Assembly: GCA_000406005.1 (NCBI GenBank)
Contig: ASZN01000009.1
Span: forward strand, 1-40,818
Length of the DNA: 40,818 nt
Direction: 5' to 3'
Source of the DNA: Candidatus Poribacteria bacterium WGA-3G
GTDB taxonomy: Bacteria; Poribacteria; WGA-4E; WGA-3G
Part shown: piece by piece, positions 1-8,099 of the stretch
How positions within the stretch are numbered: position 1 is the first letter of the stretch
How the letters are laid out: every line of letters begins with the position of its first letter
The notes under the pieces: generated by a model
The model's input: the letters and a program-made list of their open reading frames with translations, nothing else
Database searches by the model: none
Told to the model about the DNA's origin: nothing
Position numbers and translations under genes: made by a program

Positions 1-321
1 CACCGGCGATAGACTCACTAAGAAATCGCACACCCCGGTTAATCCGCTTTCCTCATCAACACTGAATTCAATACCTGAGAAAAAACTGATGCGGTGATTG
101 AATTGCTCGCGGAGTTCAAAGAGAATATCGGAAACAATCAGTTCTGACTTTGCCTTCTCTGTACCTATGGCGATAGCCAACTGCACCTTTTTCGTCAATA
201 CCTCTGTGAGATAGGAGCTTGGAACTACCGCTTCTATTTCAGCAAAGAGTGCCACGGATTCAACGATTTCAAGTTGAAACGTTGACACTACCGATTCTAA
301 AGTCCAATCGCTATAAGCCAT
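1..321 (-). CDS. Hypothetical protein, N-terminal part (possible PD-(D/E)XK nuclease-like family), cut by window edge
   Basis: An open frame of 107 codons runs from an ATG at 321 leftward off the window with no stop. An AGAGGG ribosome site lies about seven bases upstream. The product starts MAYSDWTLESVV and contains AIAIGTEKAKSELIVSDILF, then QFNHRISFFSGIEF and GVCDFLVSLSP. These blocks resemble a hypothetical family I know from cyanobacteria, whose later half carries an EAK motif typical of restriction-endonuclease-like folds. The Asp of GVCDF would be the first acidic residue of that site. The catalytic half lies outside the window, so the nuclease assignment is an inference from family resemblance. 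It is the only leftward gene in this end of the window. Confidence 0.65.
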   Translation of the reverse strand, partial: MAYSDWTLESVVSTFQLEIVESVALFAEIEAVVPSSYLTEVLTKKVQLAIAIGTEKAKSELIVSDILFELREQFNHRISFFSGIEFSVDEESGLTGVCDFLVSLSPV

Positions 322-364
322 ATCTGTTCCCTCTTGAAATAAACAACTAACATTACCTCATATA

Positions 365-393
365 ATCATAACACAGTTTGTGCCGAACTTCAA
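365..393 (-). promoter_or_regulatory. Candidate sigma-70 promoter for the leftward edge gene
   Basis: Read leftward, TTGAAG (393-388) and TATGAT (370-365) are separated by 17 bases. They lie about 45 bases upstream of the ATG at 321. Both hexamers are near consensus; nothing experimental supports them. Confidence 0.45.
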
Positions 394-450
394 ATTGTTT
401 TTGCACACCTATATCCGAAATCTAAAGGGTTGAGTTTTGGTGTGAAGATT

Positions 451-569
451 ATACCATTTCTAAATAATGTTGTCGCATTACCACATGTTATGAAATACGG
501 TGGCATACCGGAACACAGACTAACAGTCTATGCTACATAAGAGGAAACCAATAAAATCAGAAATGGTAT
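451..569. repeat. Small inverted-repeat element in the 322-911 gap (MITE-like)
   Basis: An 11-base sequence ATACCATTTCT at 451-461 recurs inverted as AGAAATGGTAT at 559-569. Between them lies a hairpin AGACT-AAC-AGTCT at 517-529, flanked by the imperfectly complementary GGTGGCATA and TATGCTACA. No open frame is convincing. The layout suggests a short non-autonomous element or a structured intergenic repeat. Without a second copy in the window this stays tentative. Confidence 0.4.
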
Positions 570-669
570 TAGATAAAATTTCACAGTAAACGCCAAAATA
601 GGCTTTCAGCAAAATCGACGCAGAAGCCAGTCATAATCAATGTTTCCCACCTTTTTTTAGATGCGTCAA

Positions 670-687
670 TTTCACAGTACTGTGAAA
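670..687. promoter_or_regulatory. Perfect 18-base palindrome, possible operator
   Basis: TTTCACAGTACTGTGAAA is a perfect inverted repeat. The left half TTTCACAGTA occurs again at 579-588, 91 bases upstream. It sits about 225 bases before the alcohol dehydrogenase start. The symmetry suits a dimeric regulator. The rest of the 322-911 gap shows no further gene-like feature. Confidence 0.45.
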
Positions 688-911
688 ACTATGAAATTAG
701 CACTCTCCGATCCATCCCGAATTAAAAGGTTCTCAGAGACGCTGCGCTTCTCCTTGACTTTCCCACTAAAATCAGGTATCCTATTATAGATTCATGCTTC
801 TGGGATGTCTTGATAAACCGAGATTTTATCCCTTATCAACTCATATAGGCTTCAGAAATCTTCATCGTCGCGTCCGATAAACGCGCCATATTATTATTTC
901 AGCGTTGACAC

Positions 912-2033
912 ATGGAAACTTTTGATTGCGAGCTGAACCAACAGATCATCCACGGCGACAACAGTATCGAACGACTCGGTGAGTTGACGCGCACACTCGG
1001 TGGCAGTCGGGTTCTTATCACAACGGACCCCGGCATCGAAAAGGCTGGTATTCTCGCGAGAGCCGTCTCAGCCTTGCAAGGTGAACGGATCGCCGCTTAC
1101 GTTTTTGCGGATGTCAAATCGAACCCGACCACAGAGGATGTCGATGCCGCCGTTGCCGTCGCAAAGACCAACGCACCGATAGACCTTATCATCGGACTCG
1201 GCGGCGGCAGCTCGATGGATTGCGCGAAAGGCGTAAACTTCCTGCTCACAAACGGTGGCAAAATGGAGGATTACTGGGGGACCAACAAAGCAAGCGAACC
1301 GATGCTGCCCGCCATCGGTATTCCCACAACGATCGGCACCGGCAGCGAGGCACAGTCCTACGCACTCATCTCGCAGCCCGATACGCATATCAAAATGGCG
1401 TGTGGCGATAAAAAGGCACGATTCGGTACCGTAATTTTGGACGCAACGCTTACCAAGTCTTTGCCGAGAACAATCGCAGCGATCACCGCTATGGATGCCA
1501 TCGCACATGCCGTTGAGAGCTACGTCTCAAATAGAAGCAATCCCATGTCACGCATGTTTGCACGGCACGCATGGGAGTTACTGGATGCACATTTCGAGGT
1601 ATCTCTTGAGGATAAAACGACCAAAGTACGAAGCAAAATGCTGTTCGGCGCATACCTCGCCGGACTTGCAATCGAAAATTCGATGCTCGGTGCCGCACAC
1701 GCTTGCGCTAACCCACTTACCGCAAGATACGATGTCATCCACGGCGTTGCCGTCGCATTGATGTTACCGCACGTCATACGATTCAATAGCACTATTGCGG
1801 GTGATGCCTATCATGAACTGTACCCGGACGGAGATTTAGCAGACAGGATTACCAAACTAAAACAGGTCGGAAATCTACCGAACAGACTCCGGGATTACCC
1901 TGTCCAATGCACTATAGGAACAACCGAATTGCTAACAGTCGCAGAGGAGGCGGCAACGCAATGGACAGCGCAATTCAATCCGCGTCCTTTGAGTATTAGC
2001 GATTTCATCAAACTTTATGAACAAGTCTACTGA
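912..2033 (+). CDS. Iron-containing alcohol dehydrogenase family protein
   Basis: The 373-residue product matches the group III (Fe-type) alcohol dehydrogenase family, which reversibly oxidises alcohols with NAD(P) in the cytoplasm. Visible motifs are the nucleotide-binding GLGGGSSMDCAKG (about residues 96-108), IPTTIGTGSEA (about 137-147), and the metal-site region with DAIAHAVESYVS, AAHACANPL and HGVAVALMLPHVIRFN. The conserved Asp and His residues of the iron site appear present. Length is normal for the family. The start has only a weak ribosome site. The 3' end overlaps the next gene by 17 bases, so the two are probably co-transcribed. The substrate cannot be read from sequence; the family also includes lactaldehyde, butanol and 4-hydroxybutyrate dehydrogenases. 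Confidence 0.9.
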   Translation: METFDCELNQQIIHGDNSIERLGELTRTLGGSRVLITTDPGIEKAGILARAVSALQGERIAAYVFADVKSNPTTEDVDAAVAVAKTNAPIDLIIGLGGGSSMDCAKGVNFLLTNGGKMEDYWGTNKASEPMLPAIGIPTTIGTGSEAQSYALISQPDTHIKMACGDKKARFGTVILDATLTKSLPRTIAAITAMDAIAHAVESYVSNRSNPMSRMFARHAWELLDAHFEVSLEDKTTKVRSKMLFGAYLAGLAIENSMLGAAHACANPLTARYDVIHGVAVALMLPHVIRFNSTIAGDAYHELYPDGDLADRITKLKQVGNLPNRLRDYPVQCTIGTTELLTVAEEAATQWTAQFNPRPLSISDFIKLYEQVY

Positions 2034-3222
2034 TATACCCGCATTCAACAGCACGTTTCAGATGGAAACTCGACAACGGCATGCCTATCTGCCCAGCAGC
2101 ACAAAAGGCTTTTTTATACTCATACTACTGCTCTGTGCAACACACGCAACTTTCGGGAACTGGACAAGTTTCCGTGGGAACCCACAACTTACCGGTGTCG
2201 CAGATACCGAGTTACCGGATAACCCGCAACTGCTCTGGACCTTTCAGGCGGGCGACATAATTGAATCCACCGCTGCAGTCGTTGATGGCACCGTCTATGT
2301 CGGCGCATTGGACGGAGTCCTTTACGCGATTAACGCACAAACCGGTGAAAAGCAGTGGACCTATCAGGCGAACACACATATTAAAGCGTCACCTGCTATC
2401 CACAACGGTGTTGTCTATTTCGGTGATGGCGATGGTGTCTTTCATGCAGTAGACATCAGCACACACCAGATGACATGGCAGTTTCCTACAGAGGGCGAGA
2501 TCATATCGTCAGCAAATATCGTTGGCGATCGCGTCCTGTTCGGCTCCTACGACGGATTCCTCTACTGCCTCAATCGTGAGGACGGAGAACTCCGCTGGAA
2601 ACTTGAGACCGAAGGATATGTTCACGGCACCCCCGGTGTCTGGGCACAAACCGTAGGTGAATCGGGTGACACCGAGAACTATGTTATCCTTACCGGATGC
2701 GACAGTTATCTTCGCATCATCAACATAGACGACGGCACACAGACGCAGCAGGTGGACCTCGGTGCCTATGTCGGTGCGAGTCCGGCGATTTCCCAAAATC
2801 GGGTCTACTGCGGGACGTACGGTACCGAAATATTGGCGGTCGCGTTAGACACCGGAGAAATATCGTGGCGGTATCGGCATCCGAAACGGCAGTTCCCGTT
2901 TTTCGCCTCCGCTGCGATCACCGAAAACAGCGTCATCATCGGCGGCCGCGATAAAATGGTTCACGCACTCTCACTCGATACCGGTGAACCTGTGTGGACT
3001 TACACCGCTAAATCCAGCATTGAGTCTTCGGCTGTAATCGTTGGCACCGGTGTTTTTGTCGGTACAACGCGCGGGGTACTCATCGCATTGGACCTGACAA
3101 CAGGAGAATCGGTATGGGAATTCCCTACAGGTTCCTCTATCGTCGCTTCACCGAGCGTCTCCGATGGTAAAATCTACATCGGGACTGAGGACGGGATCCT
3201 GTACTGCTTTGGACAAAAGTAG
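2017..3222 (+). CDS. Exported PQQ-like beta-propeller repeat protein
   Basis: After an N-terminal hydrophobic segment (about residues 31-47, GFFILILLLCATHATFG), which looks like a signal peptide or anchor, the protein is a series of blade repeats. Each has the pattern of AVVDGTVYVGALDGVLYAIN, then a turn such as TGEKQWTY. About seven to eight such repeats are visible to the C terminus, ending KIYIGTEDGILYCFGQK. This is the PQQ-binding-like/BamB-type propeller fold. The repeats alone do not show whether PQQ is bound or whether it is a scaffold. It starts inside the 3' end of the alcohol dehydrogenase. The NAD-type enzyme does not need PQQ, so a direct redox partnership is not implied. An alternative ATG at 2062 gives a more typical signal peptide length. 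Confidence 0.85.
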   Translation: MNKSTDIPAFNSTFQMETRQRHAYLPSSTKGFFILILLLCATHATFGNWTSFRGNPQLTGVADTELPDNPQLLWTFQAGDIIESTAAVVDGTVYVGALDGVLYAINAQTGEKQWTYQANTHIKASPAIHNGVVYFGDGDGVFHAVDISTHQMTWQFPTEGEIISSANIVGDRVLFGSYDGFLYCLNREDGELRWKLETEGYVHGTPGVWAQTVGESGDTENYVILTGCDSYLRIINIDDGTQTQQVDLGAYVGASPAISQNRVYCGTYGTEILAVALDTGEISWRYRHPKRQFPFFASAAITENSVIIGGRDKMVHALSLDTGEPVWTYTAKSSIESSAVIVGTGVFVGTTRGVLIALDLTTGESVWEFPTGSSIVASPSVSDGKIYIGTEDGILYCFGQK

Positions 3223-3275
3223 AAAAAAATAAGGTTGAAACTTGCCTACTGAAATCGAACGGAAAATCCATTTCC

Positions 3276-3998
3276 ATGGTAAAAAAAACATATTTTATTA
3301 ATCAAGCATATCTATCGGAGTACGCTAATATGCCTGCTTATCGTTGTGAATTGCGAGACAAACATGGCATTCATCTGAGTGGGTTTGAGTGGACTGTCTA
3401 TTCACATATGTGGTGGTGCAGCACAATGCCTCACGGCGAAGGCATAAAGGAAGACAAACTCGCTTACATTTTCGATGGGAATCCATATCATCCAAGTCTC
3501 CTTGGAGGCATCTTCGTTGTTAACCATCTCGCAAATAACCTTGATGTTACTCCCGAGCAGGTAGAAAAGGCAATCGTATCCCTTGAAGAGGTAGGGCTTG
3601 TTGCTTCAGAAACACGGGTTTCGCTAACGAAAGAAGAAATTTTGGAATGGCAAAGGCAAAAACAACGGGGCTTCCCAATTTATCCACTATCCTACCCCAG
3701 AGATGAACCTATATTTCTTGAGAGAGATGAAACTCCCTCTACATCTACTACGAAAAAACCAAAGCAAATCTACTTCATACAAGGACAAGAAACAAAGCGG
3801 ATAAAAATAGGAATATCAGTAGATCCAAAGGCAAGACTCTCGGGTTTATCGGCATCTGAGCCTTTAACACTATTGAAGGCAATCCCTGGTAATGCCAAGG
3901 AAGAAAAGGAATTACACAAGCGTTTTGAGCCTTTTCGTATACACGGTGAGTGGTTTGAACCCGATGAAGAGTTAATTCGCTTCATCGAATCACTATAG
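3276..3998 (+). CDS. MUG113/T5orf172-type GIY-YIG-like protein with N-terminal winged-helix-like region
   Basis: The C-terminal part (about residues 164-240) starts QIYFIQGQETKRIKIGISVD, continues ARLSGLSASEPLTLLKAIPG and ends HKRFEPFRIHGEWFEPDEEL. That is the T5orf172/MUG113 branch of the GIY-YIG nuclease superfamily, seen in phage and mobile-element proteins. The N-terminal 130 residues include LTPEQVEKAIVSLEEVGLV-like helices that look like a replication or phage-type winged helix (the actual text is DVTPEQVEKAIVSLEEVGLV). A Ser/Thr-Lys linker joins the two. Function is probably DNA binding or cleavage, but catalytic competence is not assured. It lies 53 bases after the propeller gene and 36 before the radical SAM gene, with base use richer in A and T than its neighbours, so it may be an insertion into an older operon. 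Confidence 0.7.
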   Translation: MVKKTYFINQAYLSEYANMPAYRCELRDKHGIHLSGFEWTVYSHMWWCSTMPHGEGIKEDKLAYIFDGNPYHPSLLGGIFVVNHLANNLDVTPEQVEKAIVSLEEVGLVASETRVSLTKEEILEWQRQKQRGFPIYPLSYPRDEPIFLERDETPSTSTTKKPKQIYFIQGQETKRIKIGISVDPKARLSGLSASEPLTLLKAIPGNAKEEKELHKRFEPFRIHGEWFEPDEELIRFIESL

Positions 3999-4034
3999 AC
4001 GCAAAGTTTGTACTGTACAGACAAGGAAAAAATA

Positions 4035-5375
4035 ATGTTAAAAACGAAACCAGAACCTGCGACAGCAGGCATAGATTCAAAGGACACAACCGTAGGGAGC
4101 GTTTTCGTCTCCAACTACCCCCCGTATTCGACATGGGGTGAATCCGATGTACCAAATGTCCATCAAGCACTCGACGCACCGCCGCGTCCAGATGCCACGC
4201 TCGGACTTTACCTTCACATCCCGTTCTGTCGTAAGCGGTGTAAATTCTGCTATTTCCGCGTCTATACCGATAAAAACAGCTCGGAAATTGATACCTATCT
4301 CAACGCACTCGCCAAAGAGGTAGAACTTTACAGTGCAAAACCCGCAATCGCAGGTCGTCCGCTAAAGTTCGTCTATTTCGGTGGCGGAACGCCTTCCTAT
4401 ATCAGCGTCAAACACTTGACCACGCTCGTGGATAGGGTGAAGCAGGTAATGCCGTGGGATACCGCTGAAGAGGTCGCTTTTGAATGTGAACCCGGCACCT
4501 TGACAGAAAAGAAACTTGATGCCATCAAAGCGATCGGTGTAACCCGCTTGAGTCTCGGCGTTGAAAACCTGAACGACGACATCCTCGCTGAAAACGGTAG
4601 GGCACACCTTTCTAAAGAGGTCTATCGTATTCACCCGTGGATTAAAAGGTTGGCGTTTGATCAGGTGAATATCGACCTCATTTCTGGCATGATAGGTGAA
4701 ACATGGGAGAGTTGGCGCGAGACCGTCAGAAAGACGATTGAACTCGATCCGGACAGCGTCACTGTCTATCAGCTGGAGCTGCCCTTCAATACCGTCTACT
4801 CCAAGGATATCCTCGGTGGTGATGCGTTGCCGGTGGCAGACTGGAAACTGAAGCGCGAATGGCATCAATACGCTTTTGAACAGTTCGCACAAGCCGGTTA
4901 TACGCAATCCAGTGCGTACACCGTCCTAAAGAGAGACAAAAATTGTCAATTTGTCTATCGCGACGCAGTCTGGCAAGGCAGCGATATGATCGGCACAGGG
5001 GTCGCCTCTTTCTCGCATCTCAGCGGAATCCACTTTCAGAATGCACCGTCGTGGGGCGATTACCTCGGTGGTCTTGAAAAAGACAGACTCCCGATTTACC
5101 GAGCACTGAAACCGACGGAATCGGAACGGTTGACGCGGGAGATGATACTACAACTTAAACTCGGCAAAATTAGACCGTCCTATTTCAAAGCGAAGTTCAA
5201 CGCGGACATCCTTGAGATTTTCGCTGAACCTTATGAAAAACTACAAAACGACGGTATGCTGCACGTCAATGCCGAATCAGATGAGATCCAACTCACACAG
5301 CGCGGACTTCTACAGGTCGATAGTCTGCTACCAGCGTTCTATGCACCTAAATACCAGAACACCCGATACACCTAA
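4035..5375 (+). CDS. HemW/HemN-like radical SAM protein
   Basis: The product carries YLHIPFCRKRCKFCYF near residue 60, a CX3CX2C cluster that binds the [4Fe-4S] used to cleave S-adenosylmethionine. It is followed by FVYFGGGTPSY (SAM-binding GGGTP) and later FECEPGTL and QVNIDLISGMIGETWESW, all typical of the coproporphyrinogen-oxidase-like HemW family. The residue two after the third Cys is Phe, not the extra Cys of true HemN, so it is more likely a HemW-type heme chaperone or a specialised relative than an oxygen-independent oxidase. ATG 4035 is chosen because AAGGAA lies just upstream; a TTG at 4008 would extend it nine codons. It ends three bases before the PaaK-like gene, indicating tight coupling. 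Confidence 0.8.
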   Translation: MLKTKPEPATAGIDSKDTTVGSVFVSNYPPYSTWGESDVPNVHQALDAPPRPDATLGLYLHIPFCRKRCKFCYFRVYTDKNSSEIDTYLNALAKEVELYSAKPAIAGRPLKFVYFGGGTPSYISVKHLTTLVDRVKQVMPWDTAEEVAFECEPGTLTEKKLDAIKAIGVTRLSLGVENLNDDILAENGRAHLSKEVYRIHPWIKRLAFDQVNIDLISGMIGETWESWRETVRKTIELDPDSVTVYQLELPFNTVYSKDILGGDALPVADWKLKREWHQYAFEQFAQAGYTQSSAYTVLKRDKNCQFVYRDAVWQGSDMIGTGVASFSHLSGIHFQNAPSWGDYLGGLEKDRLPIYRALKPTESERLTREMILQLKLGKIRPSYFKAKFNADILEIFAEPYEKLQNDGMLHVNAESDEIQLTQRGLLQVDSLLPAFYAPKYQNTRYT

Positions 5376-5378
5376 TAC

Positions 5379-6629
5379 ATGGATACAAACACACAATTAC
5401 ACCGCTTTCGTAAGATGCTCACTCCGATATTAGAGACAAACGCCTTCTATCACCAAAAGTTCACTGAATCAGGAATCACACACGCAAACGACGTGCAGAC
5501 GTTGACAGATTACCAGCAGCTGCCCTTCACCAGAAAAGAGGAACTCAGTGCAGATCAGGTGTCGCAGCCGCCTTACGGCACAAACCTCACCTTTCCGTTG
5601 GCGCAATACACCTGTCTCCACCGGACCTCCGGCACAACGGGTTCACCCTTACGATGGTTAGACACAGCAGAATCGTGGGATTGGTGGGGTAAATGTTGGG
5701 GAGAAGTCTATCGCGGGGCGGGTGTGACCTCCGCAGATCGGTTGATGATCGCTTTCTCGTTCGGTCCATTTATCGGTTTCTGGAGTGCCTATCACGGCGC
5801 GCAACAACTCAGCGCACTCATAATCCCGAATGGTGGCATGACCTCCGAGCAGCGGATACGCACAATTCTCAGCAACGACATAACAGTTCTTATCGCCACA
5901 CCGACGTATGCTTTAAGGCTCGTTGAAGTCGCAGAACAAGACGGCATCAATCTGAGCGAAGCCTCTTCCGTTCGGGTAACCATCCATGCAGGCGAACCCG
6001 GTGCCAGTGTACCCGCAACGAAACAGCGGATTGAAGCCGGTTGGGGTGCCCGTGCCTACGATCACACTGGCGCAACGGAAGTCGGTGCTTGGGGATTCAT
6101 GTGTGAGTTGCAGGCAGGTATCCATCTCAACGAAGACGAGTTTATCTGTGAAATACTCGACCCAGAGACCGATACCCCTGCAAACGAAGGCGAGTTAGTG
6201 ATTACCAACCTCGGACGCGTCGGCATGCCGGTAATCCGCTATCGGACAGGCGATTTTGTTAGGTGCAAATCGGGAACGTGTGAATGTGGTCGAGAGAGTC
6301 GTGTCCTCGATGGCGGCGTTATCGGACGGTTAGACGATGCACTCATCGTCCGCGGACTGAATGTCTATCCTGCGACCCTTGAAAACATCATCCTCAAGTT
6401 CCCGGATGTCCAAGAGTTCGCCGGTCGCGCATACAGAACAGAAACGCTTGACGAACTCGAAATCCAAATTGAATCCACAAACCCGAATCCGGATGCGACT
6501 GCCACAGCGGTCGCATCGGCCATCCGAGATGATTTAGGTTTGCGTGTCACGGTAAAACCAGTACCCCTCGGCACGCTACCGCGGTATGAACTCAAATCAA
6601 GACGCTTCACCGATGAACGGGTTTCGTGA
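5379..6629 (+). CDS. Phenylacetate-CoA ligase (PaaK)-like AMP-forming ligase
   Basis: The 416-residue product belongs to the adenylate-forming PaaK branch. It shows the P-loop-like HRTSGTTGSPLRW (about residues 84-96), the acidic motif YDHTGATEVGAWGF, the YRTGDFV hinge region, and the Cys cluster CKSGTCECGRESRV that binds zinc in PaaK-like enzymes. A C-terminal domain with GLNVYPATLEN follows. Such enzymes activate aryl or other carboxylic acids as AMP esters and usually transfer them to CoA. The substrate is unknown, and no phenylacetate-degradation genes are nearby. Together with the radical SAM gene three bases upstream it may form a dedicated two-gene pathway. Confidence 0.85.
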   Translation: MDTNTQLHRFRKMLTPILETNAFYHQKFTESGITHANDVQTLTDYQQLPFTRKEELSADQVSQPPYGTNLTFPLAQYTCLHRTSGTTGSPLRWLDTAESWDWWGKCWGEVYRGAGVTSADRLMIAFSFGPFIGFWSAYHGAQQLSALIIPNGGMTSEQRIRTILSNDITVLIATPTYALRLVEVAEQDGINLSEASSVRVTIHAGEPGASVPATKQRIEAGWGARAYDHTGATEVGAWGFMCELQAGIHLNEDEFICEILDPETDTPANEGELVITNLGRVGMPVIRYRTGDFVRCKSGTCECGRESRVLDGGVIGRLDDALIVRGLNVYPATLENIILKFPDVQEFAGRAYRTETLDELEIQIESTNPNPDATATAVASAIRDDLGLRVTVKPVPLGTLPRYELKSRRFTDERVS

Positions 6630-6642
6630 AAAATATACTCCG

Positions 6643-6668
6643 GTTCGTAGTAGCGCAATTCATTGCGC
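6643..6668. repeat. Intergenic hairpin repeat, GTTCGTAGTAG family
   Basis: GTTCGTAGTAG at 6643-6653 runs into the perfect hairpin GCGCAA-TTCA-TTGCGC at 6653-6668. The same 11-base lead and a similar hairpin recur at 8137-8162 inside the MITE. It follows the ligase stop by 13 bases. It lacks a T run, so it reads as a dispersed repeat more than a terminator. Confidence 0.6.
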
Positions 6669-6721
6669 GTGGGACGCAGCACATTGAAATCACGCACCAC
6701 CGTTTGTTCATCAATTAGGAC

Positions 6722-6750
6722 TTACGGATTCCTTTGAATTGTGTTATAAT
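6722..6750 (+). promoter_or_regulatory. Candidate promoter for the small-gene cluster
   Basis: A perfect TATAAT at 6745-6750 lies 17 bases after TTACGG (6722-6727), a weak -35. The -35 lies within the motif AGGACTTACG, which recurs inverted at 39881. The predicted transcript would start only a few bases before ATG 6764. Confidence 0.5.
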
Positions 6751-6763
6751 GAAAGAGAATATC

Positions 6764-6952
6764 ATGAGGCTTTCAAAAACACGGCTTTCTGAAATTGAGA
6801 ACCTGCCCGATGACACGATTGATACATCGGATATTCCCGAACTTGATGACGATTTTTGGGAAAACGCTCAGCGGATTGTCCCAGAAAATTACCTTCAGAA
6901 CGATCGCGAATTGTCCTTTCCAGAGGAAGCGATCCGATTGCTGAAATGTTAG
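6764..6952 (+). CDS. Small antitoxin-like protein (BrnA-like motif)
   Basis: A 62-residue acidic protein, MRLSKTRLSEIENLPDD onward. The segment IDTSDIPELDDDFWENA resembles the linker and motif common in BrnA-type and related small antitoxins, where it precedes a short DNA-binding tail. Here the C terminus (RELSFPEEAIRLLKC) differs from the usual ribbon-helix-helix, and no BrnT toxin is beside it. ATG 6764 is preferred because ATG 6749 overlaps the predicted -10 box. It begins a run of four short, closely packed rightward genes. Antitoxin function is an inference from one motif. Confidence 0.5.
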   Translation: MRLSKTRLSEIENLPDDTIDTSDIPELDDDFWENAQRIVPENYLQNDRELSFPEEAIRLLKC

Positions 6953-6962
6953 GAGAATTACG

Positions 6963-7232
6963 ATGCCATATTCCGATAATACATCTGAAATTATTGCTGC
7001 CCGCGGCGAAGCACTTTATCAGCAAAACATACGTGACAAAGTTGAATCCATGCATAAAGGAAAGTTCTTGGCAATTGACATCAAAACAGGTGACTATGCG
7101 ATTGCTGATGAAGATTTGGTAGCCACAGACAGCCTTCTCGCTAAGCACCCTGATGCAACCGTTTACGGCTTACGAATCGGATTTCCGGCTGCTTATCGGA
7201 TCGGCTTTAAGATTTCGGCTCCAACGCAATGA
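6963..7232 (+). CDS. Conserved small hypothetical protein paired with a retropepsin-like protease
   Basis: The 89-residue product (MPYSDNTSEIIAARGEAL onward) has no motif I can tie to a function. It contains LAIDIKTGDYAIADEDLVAT and then a stretch rich in small residues, YGLRIGFPAAYRIGF. An AGGAG ribosome site lies upstream, and its stop codon overlaps the next start (ATGA at 7229-7232), which indicates translational coupling to the aspartic-protease gene. From memory, similar small proteins sit beside such proteases in cyanobacteria, suggesting a conserved two-gene unit. Confidence 0.65.
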   Translation: MPYSDNTSEIIAARGEALYQQNIRDKVESMHKGKFLAIDIKTGDYAIADEDLVATDSLLAKHPDATVYGLRIGFPAAYRIGFKISAPTQ

Positions 7233-7597
7233 TTATTGGAAAAATTACAGATAATCAAGAAGCCATTATTGAATTGGAAATTGTTGGATTAAGTCGGCGG
7301 GAGAATATTGAAGTCGTCATTGATACAGGCTTTGATGGTTATTTGACCCTGCCGATTGATTTAATCAACCACCTTAGACTCCGACGGGCAGGTCGCCGAC
7401 ATGCCATTCTTGGTGATGGGAATATAGTAGCTCTCGAACTATACCGGACGAAGGTATTATGGCATGGTGAAGAACGCGAAGTGCCTGTTCTACGGACGGA
7501 CGGTGGACCATTGGTCGGGATGGCATTACTAAAGGGAAATCGTGTGATTTTAGACGTTGTGACAGATGGCGATGTCAAGATTGATATTTTGTCCTAA
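7229..7597 (+). CDS. Clan AA (retropepsin-like) aspartic protease
   Basis: The 122-residue protein carries VVIDTGFDGYLTLP (about residues 30-43), the D-T-G active-site motif of single-domain aspartic proteases, and a hydrophobic LVGMALLKGNRVILDV block near the C terminus that fits the flap/second strand region. Such proteins work as homodimers, each chain giving one Asp. The length fits bacterial clan AA proteins. It is coupled to the 89-residue gene upstream and followed after 16 bases by another small gene. Its substrate is not known; a regulatory or toxin-antitoxin-like role is possible but unproven. Confidence 0.8.
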   Translation: MIIGKITDNQEAIIELEIVGLSRRENIEVVIDTGFDGYLTLPIDLINHLRLRRAGRRHAILGDGNIVALELYRTKVLWHGEEREVPVLRTDGGPLVGMALLKGNRVILDVVTDGDVKIDILS

Positions 7598-7613
7598 TAG
7601 GAGGCAAAACTAA

Positions 7614-7811
7614 ATGGCTAACTATGAACTTGATGAAATTCGCAGAATTCGGCGGGAAATTTCAGCGCGGTTTGACCACGATGCCGAAAAATTAGGGGCT
7701 TACTACCGAGCATTGGATGAAGAATTCCGTAAGGCAGGGTACAAATTTGCAGAGTTACCCCCAGAGAAACCCGAAACTCCGAAACGGTCAGACAAAGAAG
7801 CTGCAGATTGA
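7614..7811 (+). CDS. Small hypothetical protein
   Basis: A 65-residue charged protein (MANYELDEIRRIRREISARF onward) with a strong AGGAGG ribosome site at 7599-7604. The N-terminal 40 residues look helical; the tail is Pro/Glu/Lys-rich (ELPPEKPETPKRSDKEA). From memory, similar short proteins are common in cyanobacterial and poribacterial toxin-antitoxin neighbourhoods. No function can be read from the sequence. Confidence 0.6.
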   Translation: MANYELDEIRRIRREISARFDHDAEKLGAYYRALDEEFRKAGYKFAELPPEKPETPKRSDKEAAD

Positions 7812-7859
7812 GTAGCTGCGAATTTTTCCATTTCCGAAACAAATCCAAGCGAAACTAAG

Positions 7860-8099
7860 ATGTCAAAACTTTTAGAAGGGCTGAACGCTTCACAACAAAA
7901 AGCTGTAACGCATACAGATGGCCCCCTTTTAATCCTTGCCGGCCCTGGCTCAGGCAAAACGCGAACGGTGGCTCGTTCCATCGCTTACGCTATAGAAAAG
8001 CGTGGAATAGCACCAAGTCGAATTGCTGCATTTACCTTTATGAACAAAGCCAAAGATGATTTGAAAAAGCGAATCAGTGATAATATTGTAAGACAGGAT
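7860..8099 (+). pseudogene. UvrD/Rep-type helicase, N-terminal stump
   Basis: The frame starts MSKLLEGLNASQQKAVTHTD, the Q-motif of superfamily 1 helicases. It continues LLILAGPGSGKTRTVARSIA (Walker A) and AAFTFMNKAKDDLKKRI (motif Ia, usually FTNKAA). After about 80 residues the reading frame enters the MITE at 8100 and stops at 8120. The remaining 600 or so residues of a UvrD-like helicase are absent downstream. The gene is therefore a remnant, truncated by insertion and a subsequent deletion or rearrangement. Confidence 0.85.

Noticed and set aside
4362..4907. Long minus-strand frame opposite the radical SAM gene
   Set aside because: It mirrors the codons of a well-recognised gene and has no ribosome site or motif.
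6764..6952. Complete BrnTA toxin-antitoxin pair
   Set aside because: Only an antitoxin-like motif is present; no BrnT toxin frame lies next to it.
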